This document shows positions 48,156 to 59,003 of a DNA stretch of 64,000 bases, piece after piece. The stretch is taken from NCBI GenBank assembly GCA_936432065.2, contig OW386293.2:98353795-98417794 (forward strand), read 5' to 3'. This DNA comes from Rutpela maculata. Taxonomy: Eukaryota; Arthropoda; Insecta; Coleoptera; Cerambycidae. Numbering within the stretch: position 1 is the first letter of the stretch; the number at the start of each line of letters is the position of its first letter. The notes below the pieces were generated by a model. It saw only the letters and a program-made list of their open reading frames with translations. It had not been told where the DNA came from and searched no databases. A program made the translations under genes and the position numbers.

Positions 48156-48579
48156 TAATTATTTTCGGACTTGTGATTTTAGTTGTAAATTCAAATCACG
48201 AAATATTCTAACGACTTAGTTATTTCCCGTGAACTCACCGCGCATTCACTCTGCGCTTACCCCCTCTCCAACCAAGCGCTCTCACCCAAATAATACTAAA
48301 GAACCGGGCTGGAGAAATTCATTCCTTCTTGAGTAGTGCTCGGTTGAACATCGTCCTCCGAGGCAGGCTAGCAAAGTGATCAGGAGTAAGTTAAATTATT
48401 TATAATTTAAGTTAACAGACTTGGTAGTCGGTGTAAATTGTTCTAAGTGTTTTACTGTCGCAGGTGCGAACTTTTATCATTTGGTAGACTCTTTATATAG
48501 AGTTTGGTGAATGTGAAAAGATGTACTAAGACATTTATTAATTATATTTTTGCATTGTTATTCTGTGTCCGAAATCTGT

Positions 48580-49135
48580 TGAATTATTTCAAAACTAGAG
48601 AGACGCGTCTTTGTACCATTGTCCAGGCACTTAGATGAATCAGACAAATAGTGTGAAGCGTGCCCTGTTAGCTATAGACTGTTTAATAATTTCTGCGTCT
48701 GTTATAAGACTATAAAGATACGTCTTTGTACCATTGTCCAGGCACTTAGATGAATCAGACAAATGGTGTGAAGCGTGTTCTTCTGTCAGTCATTAATTAA
48801 TTAATTATTCTGCGTCCGTTCTAAGGCTAGAAAGACACGCCTTTGCACAATTGTCCAGGCACTTTGATGAATCAGACAAATTGTGTGAAGCGTGTTCAGT
48901 TAGTCATAAAGTGTTTAATCATTTCTGTCCGTCCTAAGACTAGAACAATACACCCTTGAACAATTGTCCAGGCACTTTGATGAATCAGACAAATTGTGTG
49001 AAGCGTGTTCAGTTAGTCATAAAGTGTTTAATCATTTCTGTCCGTCCTAAGACTGGAACAGTACGCCTTTGCACAATTGTCCAGGCACTTTGATGAATCA
49101 GACAAATTGTGTGAAGCGTGTTATTAGTCGTGCTT
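48580..49135 (+). repeat. Five tandem 113-117-bp repeats with a conserved dyad
   Basis: The core TGTCCAGGCACTT.GATGAAT then CAGACAAAT..TGTGAAGCGTG occurs with anchors (first G of GTCCAGG) at about 48621, 48736, 48853, 48966 and 49079. In each unit the sequence before GTCC pairs with that after GACAAAT. Units 3-5 use CACAATTGTC/GACAAATTGTG and unit 2 uses ACCATTGTC/GACAAATGGT. Confidence 0.92.
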
Positions 49136-49142
49136 ATAAAAG
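49133..49142 (+). promoter_or_regulatory. TATA-box-like sequence of the LTR-like segment
   Basis: CTTATAAAAG follows directly after the last tandem repeat, the position expected of a core promoter after an enhancer-like array. Confidence 0.5.
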
Positions 49143-49520
49143 TTTGGTCTTTTATTATTCACTGCTATTATTCTATTGTTTGATTTATTCTGTTTAATTT
49201 ACACTACGACCCAAGTCTGTAACTATTAAGCTGTAACTATTAAGCTAGCAATATTTGCATGAGATATACATAATTTGGTAGCTTGTGATTGTGCTTTCTT
49301 GCTTGGTATCTGTAACCGTTTGCCGTTCTTACTAGTTTGCTTTAACGCATCACTATTTGCTTGCCTCACACCCCGCTAACCGTCCTCTAATTTCGCCGTT
49401 AAATCGTATTCACACCTGGGTAGCCTAGCTTATCAAACTGGTACTTTGGTAATATTATAAAACTGACTATTAACCTTAACTAAGTATTTTGATAGATTTG
49501 TAGATAGTAGGTTTTTATTT

Positions 49521-49526
49521 AATAAA
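49521..49526 (+). terminator. AATAAA polyadenylation signal of the LTR-like segment
   Basis: TTTAATAAACACTG lies about 380 bp after the TATA box and about 175 bp before the primer-binding-site-like sequence, consistent with an R/U5 boundary. Confidence 0.5.
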
Positions 49527-49698
49527 CACTGTTATTGTTTTTAACTCTGAGTTTTACTGCTGTGTGTCTGTGATAGTCTGAACTTCCTTATCGACCTCTG
49601 GAATTACCGTTTCTTCACTGCAGCTATCCCAGCCCTACTGCAACAGGCTGTTGAGAAGCTAGTGTGGGACCTTTGCCCCACGTAAAAAATTGTAAAGG

Positions 49699-49710
49699 TG
49701 GCGCCCGAGC
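49699..49710 (+). promoter_or_regulatory. Primer-binding-site-like sequence TGGCGCCCGAGC
   Basis: The TGGCGCCC core at the expected position immediately downstream of the LTR-like segment suggests priming by a tRNA 3' end. Confidence 0.55.
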
Positions 49711-50042
49711 TATTCTGAAATAAATCTGTTAAAAAGCTCAAGCGCTAAAGTGACGCTTCCACTTGTCGAGTGCACAAGGCAATTGGAAGGAAGAAAAACG
49801 CGTCACAGTACAAGAACCAGAAACCTCAAAATGTTTTTTTACTTCATCCACCCCCACTACCATCACCACCTCCACCCCGCTACCGATGTGGGGTATCGTT
49901 TTATGGGTTTTTGGGGTAGAGGATTTCAAATATTATATTATTAAAGTTCCATAAACAATTATTTCCACATACAAAAATTTTTTCGTTGTGAGTGACTTGG
50001 AAAAGAATCTGGATGTGGAAGTAGTGATTCCTTGGGCAGCGG

Positions 50043-50268
50043 TTTTAACTTATCCATTTGAAATTTGGGGTGCATAAACTACCTGCAAACATGGCAAAAA
50101 CGGTATTAGACCATTTTCTGTTTACCCGGAAATTACCACAACTTTCGATTTTTAAATGGAACACCCTGTATATTATTGTTTACATATTTGGATTCAAGAT
50201 AACATTCTGAGTATACCATGAGACTTTCGCGAATTTTTGAGTCGATGATCAGCATTTTAAAACATTCA
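50043..50268 (-). repeat. TACAGRGTGTTCC-family repeat, inverted copy
   Basis: Reverse complement of 914-1138 with few differences. It carries the TATACAGGGTGTTCC core at 50158-50173 and CGAATTTTTGAGTCGATG at 50232-50249. Confidence 0.82.
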
Positions 50269-50820
50269 TCTAGAGTGCCTTGGAATACCAAAATTTGTTC
50301 TACGGCAGGTAAGTTCACGAGAAAAATATAAATTTTCGTTTAATTTCATAAATGACTATTTACGAAGCCTCCAAAGTTGAACATATCACTTTTTTTATCG
50401 AAAACTTTTTTTTTCTAATGGGATGGTGGTGGCTCGTAACGTTCAATAAATTATGTTTTTTTTTCTGAATTCATTGATATACATTTCAAGTCTGCTATTT
50501 GTTTTTCTATTTTATTTAATTTATTTAAAAATAAAAAATCACTTTCAAAATAATATTTATTAAACTTTAACATAGTTGCATTTGCACTACGATTTGATAC
50601 AATATTATAAAATAAAAGAAAGGTTACATTTGTAAACAATTATTGTTAGCGAAAAATTTGTGTTCATTATTGACATGAACTACACCAATAACGAAAAAAC
50701 TTACATGATATTAATTTATGGCAAATAGCGAAAAAATTCTGTGCTTGCAGGTCAAATGTATGCTTAGAGATTCCCTGAAAAAAGACATCCTTCACGTCAT
50801 TATTTTAAGAAATTAGGAAG
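50269..50820. other. Unassigned non-coding stretch
   Basis: AT-rich; no gene recognised. Confidence 0.45.
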
Positions 50821-50825
50821 AAAAA

Positions 50826-50949
50826 TGCAGGGAGAGAAGCGTGTCCAAAATCAAGAATTTATTGTAAATGAAGAGTTGGAGATTAATGTACTAGGAACCG
50901 TCAGCCAGAATCAATCAGCCTCTGTTAGAGAAATAGCGGAAGGACTATA
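50826..50949 (+). pseudogene. Transposase helix-turn-helix remnant
   Basis: A 40-codon frame reads QGEKRVQNQEFIVNEELEIN then VLGTVSQNQSASVREIAEGL before a stop. The pattern (E..VL..V..N...S.R.IA..L) is the helix-turn-helix of the N-terminal DNA-binding region in Tc1/mariner-like transposases of insects. No catalytic domain follows. The short length limits certainty. Confidence 0.5.
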
Positions 50950-51887
50950 ATCAAAAAAAATTGAAAAAACGTTTGAAAATTTCTATAACTAAAATTTTCA
51001 GGCCAATTTTGAAGTAGAATATGGGTACGTTAAATTTCTGGGTTTTACGCAACAAATTTTTACAGTTATAAATTACAATCAAAATATGGCATTTTTAGCA
51101 AACAGAATAGAAAAGAACACATATATTTTAAATATAATTAATAACGTTTGATTTGAATGCAAAATTTTAAGATGAGCTTTGAAAATGTTTTTCCAGGTTG
51201 GGAGATTAATTATCATATGGCTATAATTAAAAGTAAACAGATTGTATATAAAAACATGAAATGTTTCTTTAAAATTCTCTGAATAGAATTGGTAGTGTTG
51301 GAAGACGTCTTTATACAAAATTTATCTAGAAAGGCCACATTGAATGTGTTGACGAATCAGCGCTGGCGTTGCGGTCTGAAAAGGGTATTCGTTTATTATT
51401 TGTTCAAGGAAAGTTTTCTTTCAGAGTTAATCAGAATACAGTTTTATTTTCTAGGAAACTTTAGATTTATAATTGACCATAATAGTATTTTACGAGATCT
51501 CGCCTGTAACTTACGTTTACAAACGCACACATAATTTAAGAGCTGCAGGTATATTCGCTGGAGAAAATACGCCAATAAATCACGAACTGAGAAACGGATC
51601 TTAAATTTTCGATAAGTGCAGGTACAAAGCGAATGGCACTCTATAGTATTGTTTGTAGACTATCGAAGTTAAATGAAAATGGCAATAAATAGTAAAAAGA
51701 GTGTAAATTGACGTAAGAAGATTTTTCCCGCTTTACGGCAATTACCTTTGTCTTATTATTTTTATTCAATAATATAAATGGTTGAAATAGGACCGTTCAA
51801 CGTTCATCAATTTAATTAATATTACGAAGTTTATTTCTACCTCTGTTGATAAGGTCGCTAAATGAGTATTGATATTTATAGTCTATA
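50950..51887. other. Unassigned non-coding stretch
   Basis: Open frames at 51079-51534 are AT-rich and unrecognised. Confidence 0.42.
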
Positions 51888-52312
51888 CTCCAGTCACATT
51901 AGGATCCGTCTGCTAAAAAAATCCATGATTTTGCTTGTTTTACTGACTTTTACAGCTTATCCTCATTCTCGTTCTCTGTCCCTCCTTCCACGTCTACCAA
52001 TCCAGAAGTAGTGTGTTATTTACTGAATGGTCAGTTGTACGTAAAAAACTTATATAACCATTTTTGTAGAAAATTTCCTAATCTTTATTTCTTGTGATAG
52101 TCAAAAAAGTTATGTGACCCATAGGAAGCGAGATATTTGGGAAAAACTGATTTCCTTGACATTTGACCTTGAATAACTGAAGACGCAAGCGCGATATCGA
52201 TGGGGACTTTTGAGACATTATTTGTAATGTCAAAATAAAGGTGTATGCAAAATTTCAGCTCACCTGGATTTTTTTAGCAGATGATGTTTCTTTCCGCCTA
52301 ATGTGACTGGAT
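51888..52312. mobile_element. MITE with CTCCAGTCACATTAGG ends, TA duplication
   Basis: CTCCAGTCACATTAGG, then CTGCTAAAAAAATCCA at the left mirrors TGGATTTTTTTAGCAG, then CCTAATGTGACTGGAT at the right. TA lies outside each end (51886-51887, 52313-52314). Only the ends are inverted; the interior is unique sequence with no ORF. Confidence 0.8.
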
Positions 52313-52415
52313 TATCTAGGAGATACATTGTATATGAGGCCTGGGATATAACATGTTGGCATTATTGGCATTGCTGTTATGTTTTAGCAAATATTTTTTT
52401 GAGTATTTTATCTTA

Positions 52416-52767
52416 AGGCAGCTACTCACACGCCTGTCGCAGGAGCAATCTAGGTTGCAGGGCGGACGGGGTAATCTAGGAGGCTTCTCTACACACGTAC
52501 CTGCCGTTCAGTGTTACAGTGAATGTCAAAGGTGTCGCTTGAATCCGTGAAGATGGCTCCAACACTTTCAAAAAATCAAAAGATCGGCATTGCCTTGTCT
52601 GTTTCCGTGGTGGTCAAGGAAGCTAGGCAGGTCTGGCGTGGTCTGCCGCCCAGCAAAAGACAATCTAGGAAATTGCCACTGCTTGCCTACACACGTCACA
52701 AACAAGGAGGCAATTAACACTTCTACACCCTAGATTGCCCCTGGGGCAGACGTGTGAGTAGTTGCCT
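52416..52767. mobile_element. PIF/Harbinger-type MITE, TTA duplication
   Basis: AGGCAGCTACTCACACGCCT at the left and its mirror (GTGTGAGTAGTTGCCT) at the right are flanked by TTA (52413-52415, 52768-52770). GCAATCTAGG recurs inverted. A frame from 52550 (MAPTLSKNQKIGIALSVSVV then VKEARQVW) may be a transposase N-terminus, as in Harbinger elements, but is too short to be sure. Confidence 0.78.
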
Positions 52768-52977
52768 TTATGTAAGTCAGACCTCCCCCTCTGCCCGTTT
52801 TGGCGCTAGCCGCCCCACACTGGTTTCATATGTGTTCGTAGCTGGCCATGATTATATATGAGCATATATAACCAAGTTTTAGTGTGGGTAAGTTAGTAAC
52901 AATGAAAAATACCTAAGTATATTACTTATGTACATATTTATTACAATGTTTAACCAACTGATTTACTATAATATATA

Positions 52978-53487
52978 CAGTGTGTCCCCAAATGGACCTA
53001 ACTATACTTGTAATTTTCCTTATTTCACGTTTTAAGAAAAAAATTCATTCTTCACAAAAAGTTTTGCTTATCATGAAAAGTCATTAAGCTAAAATATAGG
53101 GTGGTTAGCAAATAAGGAAACGTGAATTTGTGCCAAGAGTAAAGTATTAGTTTTCCCAGAGGAATATATAAATGTTACTGAAAGAAGTTGTTTCTAATGT
53201 TAATAGTGGTCCAGATATGAAATTTGAACGTCGTATTTGGACTACTATTAACATTGGAAACAACTTCTTTCAGTAACATTTTTATATTCATCTCAAAAAA
53301 CTAATTCTTTACTCTTCTTGGCACAAATTCAGGTTTCCCTAACCACCCTGTAGGTTATTTTGAAAGTATGAGTAGGGCTAATGACTTTTCACGTTAAGCA
53401 AAACTTTTTATGAAGAATGACTTTTTCTCTTAAAATGCGAAATAAGGAAATTTACAAGTATAGTAAGTTTCATCCGGGGACACACTG
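52978..53487. mobile_element. Palindromic MITE, CAGTGTGTCCCC ends, TA duplication
   Basis: Nearly the whole 510 bp is an inverted repeat. CAGTGTGTCCCC, ACTATACTTGTAA, TTCTTCACAAAAAGTTTTGC, ACTTCTTTCAGTAACATTT and AAAGTATTAGTTTT-like blocks mirror each other around about 53225. TA flanks both ends. It sits inside the Transib 3' end. Confidence 0.9.
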
Positions 53488-53551
53488 TATATAAGTTATT
53501 ATCCTTATGGAATTCAAATATTAGCACAAAGAAGTCTATTTATCTCTTAAC

Positions 53552-55630
53552 TTAATCTAATATTTCAGCTTCAGACTCTTCCGATTCTTCTTCTGATGAA
53601 TCTTTTGATTCTTGTGGAGCTTTCAGAAGAGCCAATACATCTTGAGACAAGGAAAAATTCCGTTTTTTAGGAAGGACTCTAAAGGCTGTAATTACAGGAT
53701 CCGATGTCAATAACAATCGATGTAAGAGATCTTCGTTTGTTAATCTCCTAGACATCTTTCTAGTTCTTTTTTCTCGATAACTTTTCAGGTCCTTGTTTCG
53801 AGATTCTGCAGCTTCCTCGGACAGTTGACCGATAGGCAATAAGGCAGCTTCAATAATTTTGGATCCGTGTATTAATACTTTGTGCACGGATGCTGGTAGC
53901 TTGTACCATGGATATTTTGCGACTAATTGTCTTGCTGTTTCCACAGCATACTTGTCAAAAGATTCAGCATTAATTTCGTACGGTGAAGACATAGTTTCTA
54001 AGATGACACAGCATCTCCTTATCAAGCTCTCCTCGATGCCGGTTATCGAAGCAGAAAGCTCTAGATTATGGAAAAAACGTCGAGCTGCATTTCCGTTGTT
54101 TGAAGTTCCTGCCCCCCCCCGGCTTTACTCTATCTACAATCAAACCGAGTTTACTGTTGTAGAACTTGTCTTATATTGAAGTTTTCCTGGATTTCACGGC
54201 AGCTTGGTCGGTTGCGCCTCGGGCTTGCCACTTCTTGATGTCCGTTTTATATGCTAAATGTAGAAAATATTCATAAAACCTAACCCAGGCATGAAGAGTC
54301 GATAGGCCGAATCGGAATGTGCTTGTATCAATTGGAATCTGCAAAACAGTATCTATGTCGTTCATGTCCTTTGGCGATGCACCACAAACATAACACACTT
54401 GTGCAGAAACCGTGGAACTTAAAGCGTTACACACTTTTCCATCGACCATAGTCAAAGACATTTTGTGTGTAATGGCTAGGTCCCGTCCAGAAATATAATG
54501 TAACGCATCAATCTGGGACTACACGCGCGCTTCCTCTTCCTTTGAAAGGTCAACATTTTCCCTTTTAAACTGAAATTTGAGCGGACGACAATATCTTGTG
54601 GATGCTGGCCGTGGATTTTTCCATAGGATTTTGTTTACAGTTTTGTTAGCTTTTTCAACATGTAGTTGTAAAGGAACCATAGAGGTAACGAACAAATCTT
54701 GGTCCAAAAAAAGTTCTTCTTTCATTTGGTGGTATTCACTGTGTCCAGTGCTACGTCAAACCCCCATTTTGAGACTAGAACTAGACTGAGGAGTTCATCG
54801 TCTTGGAAATGTCCTAAAACTTCCTCATGACTTTCCAAAATTCTTGAAGTAGTATGGTCTAACAAACTCTGAAGTTTTATTTCAGCAGTTGATTCCGTAA
54901 CTACTATATCTTGTTCTGGTGGATAACATTTTTTCTTCGCGAAAACAATTTTATTATAATTTGGCAAAACTTTGATGTCGAGGCTTTTCAACATATTTCT
55001 TATCGTTATATATTGATGTTTTGACAAATCGGCTTCCGCTATCATGAATAAAGCTTGGTTTTCCGAGAGTTTTGCTGGTTTACGAGGAGTTATCGGTCTC
55101 CAGGCCTTAATCATCCATCGAGTACTCTTTGGTGACGATGATGTGACCTGCCTATAGAGTTGCTCTCCTGCGCTTTCCAGATTTTCTCAATTTAATTTCC
55201 GTAGCATAAAGAAGTTCTTTTTCTTCCAGAGATAATAAGGGCTGAACTTGTCTAAGCTGTGTTCTTTTAGCGATCTGTTCAAAAGGTTTTTGTGGACGAC
55301 CAGGGCCAGAACCAATGTCAGGCTCATAATCCGACGTCGATGTTTCAACGGATTCGTCAGTACCAATTGTGAATACAATATCTTTGTTGAGAAAAGATTC
55401 ATAACATTTTAAAAATCTGTCCTTGTGTCTATTCACGTGTTTCCATTTGGTAAAGAGGTTGCAACAAAACTTTCGTACTTTTTCATGAATTTCCAATCGA
55501 TTTTTGACAGAAGGTCCAAGGGAAGCTAGGACATGATTCTCCACTGCATCACACTTCACGCTTCTACTGCCTGCAGTTGACACCCACACATCAAAGATTT
55601 CCTGGGCTTTCCTGTTTGTAGTTTCTCCAA
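53552..55630 (-). pseudogene. Transib transposase (RAG1-core homologue), frameshifted
   Basis: Minus-strand order: the N-terminal part (55630-55152), NKDIVFTIGTDE, RPITPRKPAKLSENQALFMI, then LLSLVLVSKWGFD with the first catalytic Asp (54755-54757). A 1-base shift leads into STGHSEYHQMKEELFLDQDL. LTMVDGKV follows (putative second Asp, about 54441), then CYVCGA (zinc ligands) and FRFGLSTLHAWVRFYEYFLH. Another shift occurs in a G-run near 54110, then AARRFFHNLELSASITGIEE, YPWYKLPASVHKVLIHGSKI and LPIGQLSEEAAESRNKDLKS with the conserved Glu (about 53804). The tail is acidic (EEESEESEAE). The arrangement parallels RAG1 (Zn motif, H...I......G...SE...NK). In life it would cut and paste the element by hairpin formation. 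Three or four frameshifts make this copy dead. Confidence 0.88.
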
Positions 55631-56206
55631 GAAAAAAATAAACTGAAATTAATAAAAAGTAAATTAACGTGATCTTTAAAAACCATTTTTATTAAAAAAT
55701 AAATTAAAAAAAAAGAGCAAGTTTGCGCAAAATCTACAAGCTGTTTTCTAATCCTGAATAGGACTTTAATAAGTAGAAACTAAAAAGAACTCTAGCGAAT
55801 ATAAGCGACTTTAGTTTTTCTCTTTCAAAATAAAATTTGAGTATGGGAAATACACTTTTTACCCTTTAAATAGAATTTAAAAGCAAAAACAAACTTGTTA
55901 GTAATTTTACTTAAATATAATCATAATCTACATACCTGAGACAATATAATTCAATTGTTAAAATCTGGAAAATAGCACTTTTCACGGAAACACTAAGTAG
56001 AAAATTATATGTAAAAAAGTTTCTTGTAATTTATTTGCGCATTGTATCACAGGTTGTCACTTCGAGGACTATTCACTGACTGAATTAGCAATAACAAAAT
56101 ATTTCTTTGTTAGATATAAGGTTTCCGGTTAAATGGGCGTGGCATTTCTACGTTTAGTGAGGATCGGTTGCAGTTGGTTAATGGCCAAATACGAACACAT
56201 ACGAAA
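55631..56206. other. 5' non-coding region of the Transib element
   Basis: AT-rich sequence between the transposase start and the terminal repeat. A pyrimidine-rich tract ending in TTGGAG just before the coding region could be a 3' splice site. Confidence 0.45.
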
Positions 56207-56220
56207 CCAGTGTGGCGCCC

Positions 56221-56730
56221 CAGAAAATATTCAATTGTGGAACAGAGTATAACACTAGGGCTTGGTGGTAATTGAAGAGAGTATCTTGGCGATCAGCATT
56301 CGATATATGCCAACATTTTTTTCTCCGTGCAATTGGCAGCACTGGCCAAAATTGGAACGTAGTATAACAGTTTCTGACCAGACGGAAAATTTTCGTTATC
56401 AATGTTCATTGCTGGAAAACCATATGCCAACATTATCTGCTTGCCCACTTTCCAGATTTTTTACCAAAAATTGGACTTTTGGCCAAAAACGGGTCAAAAC
56501 TGGTGCTTTTCAAAAAAAATGTTAGCACCTTCTTAAACTTGTAGTTTTCGTACCAAAGAATAGTCACTTTGAGTGCCAACATTTTTTTCTCAATGTACTG
56601 CCCCCCCCCCCCCCCAACCACCCCCAAAACTCCAAACCACTCTCACTAAAAAATTTTTTTGGGATTTAACTCATCATCAATTCATCATTCAATCAGTCAA
56701 ATGAACCTTATCACCTAATATCAATATTGA
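56221..56730. other. Unassigned stretch with a C17-type homopolymer
   Basis: TGCCAACATTTTTTTCTC occurs twice (56309 and 56573). A run of about 17 C lies at 56597-56613. No gene recognised. Confidence 0.45.
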
Positions 56731-58480
56731 AATAATAATAATAATAATAAAATGCCTTTATTTCTGCATGGTACAAAATATATTACAGTTAAACAATAAA
56801 GGAGATGGCAATATTCAACCGGGTTGCTCTTCCACATAACCAACCCTACGGATAAACTAATTTAATATTAAGTTGATTTATACAAATCAGCGAATGGTTC
56901 CCAACCCATCAGGATCCCGCGCACAACGATTTTACAGCATCGAATATCATCGTGCGCAAACCCCCGACGTCCGCAAACCAACCTATTATTTGTACATTGT
57001 ATAATAAGTGCATGCGCACAATTTAAAACTTCGTTTAAAACTAGTCCATGGGCTTTAGATATATTTACACCCTGAGTGGATTCTGTCGATGAAAATGAGT
57101 AATAAATTTATGTATCATCTGCATATTGATGTGGCTGATAATATTTCAAATATTTATAGAAATCGATCGTATAAATCGAAAAGAATAATGGTCCAAGACT
57201 AATCCCCTGTGGAACTCCTTGATTTGTATTAATAAATTGTAAAAAATATTATTTACTCCTACCCTTTGGCATCTCCCATAAAGATAGTTTTGAAAAAATA
57301 ACAGAGCTATTGTACTAAGGCCAAAATAGTATAATTTGGTGGTGGCGGTTTAGAGAACTAAGCATAAATATGTCATCAGTAACTTGTATCATTGTCGTTG
57401 TAGTGCTATGATGGAGACGGAAACCAGGCTGCGTAGGAGGTAAAATATTATTTATATTCAAATAATTACTAAGTTGTTGATATACAATTTTTTCAAGGAT
57501 TTTGGGTATAGTAGGCAGTATGCTAATAGGGCGAAATGGTGACACATCAGTAGGATTGTGTTTCGGGGATAATATATGCTTTCTTCTAGTACTAGTTAAT
57601 AAGCATTTGTTGAGTGCTCGCTAAACCGCGGAATAACTAAAGATGAGAGTTAAATCTAAACCATCGTTACCTTTAGCATTTGATTTAAAGAGACTTAAAG
57701 TTATTAAAGTCTGTTGGACCTGCAACGTCAGAGGAAGGATTTTTCACATAAAAGTTGATATTATCCATTTCATCGTACGCCAAAAATTTTTCGGATCGGT
57801 TTTAAATTTGATTTGTAAGTAAGATTTCTTTCTGTTTTTACACATATGTTTACAAAATTACGTAGAGAAACTTCTGGCTGCGTTTATGTCTAAGAGGAGC
57901 TAGCTTTGTTCCTTTCTTTCATCAATAATTTAAGATTAGGTGTTAATCAAGGTGGTTCTTTTATTCTAGTCGTTTTAAAAGGAGCATGCATATCAGATAC
58001 AAAAATGTTAAATTATTATTCCAAAAATCTATCATTTGGTCTACAACTTTCAAACTATAATAAGATCCCAGTTAACAATTTCTAAATCATATAAAAAGGC
58101 ATCATTATCAGAATTTGAAAAGTCTCTTTAAATACGGAAAAGTGTAATTTGTTTATTTCTTTTAATATCTAAGTTGCAAGTTACTAAAAAATGTTCTGAG
58201 ATATCCGAGTTACATACTTCGGAGTATAAGATAATCTTGTTACCGTTAGAAATAACAAGATCTAAAAGAGTCGCATAAGTATTATTTATACGAGCTGGCT
58301 TTGTTATTACCTGATGCAACCCATATTTATTTTATTCGTGAATTGTATACAATTGTAATCTTGGCTTAAAAAATCTACGTTAGAATCGTCTCCAAATACT
58401 ACAAAATTATAATCTTGTAAAAAGTTTACCACAACGCTTTCCAAATCATCAAGGCAATTTTTTAAATTTGTATTTGGTGG
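56731..58480 (-). mobile_element. Non-LTR retrotransposon (CR1/Jockey-like) with endonuclease and RT remnants
   Basis: From high to low coordinates: an endonuclease end (58319-58140: ITKPARINNTYATLLDLVIS then SEHFLVTCNLDI), RT motifs RPISILPTIPKILEKIVYQQ and QPGFRLHHSTTTTMIQVTDD (57540-57390), then QGVPQGISLGPLFFSIYTID and QYADDT (57235-57115) with the Y-A-D-D box. A 3' UTR follows, and the (AAT)n tract at 56731-56752 is the 3' tail in reverse. The RT between blocks is disrupted and the C-terminal domain is missing, so it is internally deleted and inactive. Confidence 0.83.
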
Positions 58481-59003
58481 TCGATGTAAAAATTAAAACG
58501 TGACATAACTAATCGTCTTGAATTGTAGTACAGTCGATAGGAAGATTCTGATCCGAATAAATGCGGAAGTTTTGGAAACTTTGGGAATTTATAGATTTCG
58601 ATGCCCCGCCATGCCATATTGAAGAAATGGCCCACAAAAACAGTTTCTCGATTCGGGTGCCACATACGGCTTATGAAAACAAAAGAGCATTAAATTTTAT
58701 ACAAAATATGTCTTATACATTTTTTCGTTAAACCGAATAGTTTCGGTGCAGCAGCCGAGCGAAGTCAAGCATTCTTGACAAAATTATGATTTGCAATTTC
58801 TCAATTTAGTGTTACTTTTACGAAGGAATATTTTTGTGTTGAGAGAAAATTTGTTTTCATACGTGAAAATCCTTAAATATAGTTGATTTTACTTTTCTGC
58901 TTACTTGAGGTAGAGTATATGGCGCATTTTTTTCCATGGTTGTCCCCTGTGGGCCTAATCTACGACTAGCCTGCTTCTTGCGGCGTTTTAGGTGTTTGAT
59001 GTC

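Larger units (their letters stand above)
47860..49698 (+). mobile_element. LTR-like segment (solo LTR plus primer-binding site) of a retrotransposon
   Basis: The order is that of an LTR: tandem repeats in a U3-like region, a TATAAAAG box (49135-49142), AATAAA (49521-49526), then a TGGCGCCCGAGC stretch (49699-49710). The TGGCGCCC core is that of primer-binding sites complementary to tRNA 3' ends in many LTR elements. Only about 130 bp of internal sequence follow, and no second LTR is present. The 5' boundary (near a TGTTGACC at 47865) is a guess. Confidence 0.55.
47085..50026. mobile_element. TIR-bounded element (ACTTCCACATCCA ends) enclosing an LTR-like segment
   Basis: The left ACTTCCACATCCAATGGAAG and the right end, in reverse complement ACTTCCACATCCAG, share 13 bp, with a further matching CGAC/CGAAAAAAATTTTT block inside. 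The first ~475 bp are homologous to 32778-33232. Between about 47830 and 49840 lies unrelated LTR-like sequence. No transposase was found. Confidence 0.5.
52816..56215 (-). mobile_element. Transib DNA transposon, nearly full length
   Basis: CACACTGGTTTCATATGTGT then TCGTA at the left and CACACTGGTTTCGTATGTGT then TCGTA in reverse complement at the right form the termini. CGCCC lies directly outside each (52811-52815, 56216-56220), although one extra G at the right end makes the exact 5-bp duplication ambiguous. The GC-rich target and CAC..TGG ends fit Transib. It contains the RAG1-related transposase on the minus strand and a younger MITE at 52978-53487. The strong terminal similarity suggests a fairly recent, now inactive insertion. 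Confidence 0.85.

Noticed and set aside
48580..49135. Regularly spaced repeats that could suggest a CRISPR array
   Set aside because: Units are 113-117 bp tandem copies without unique spacers, in a eukaryotic LTR-like context.
53859..54179. Plus-strand open frame of 106 codons
   Set aside because: It lies antisense to the Transib transposase and matches nothing.
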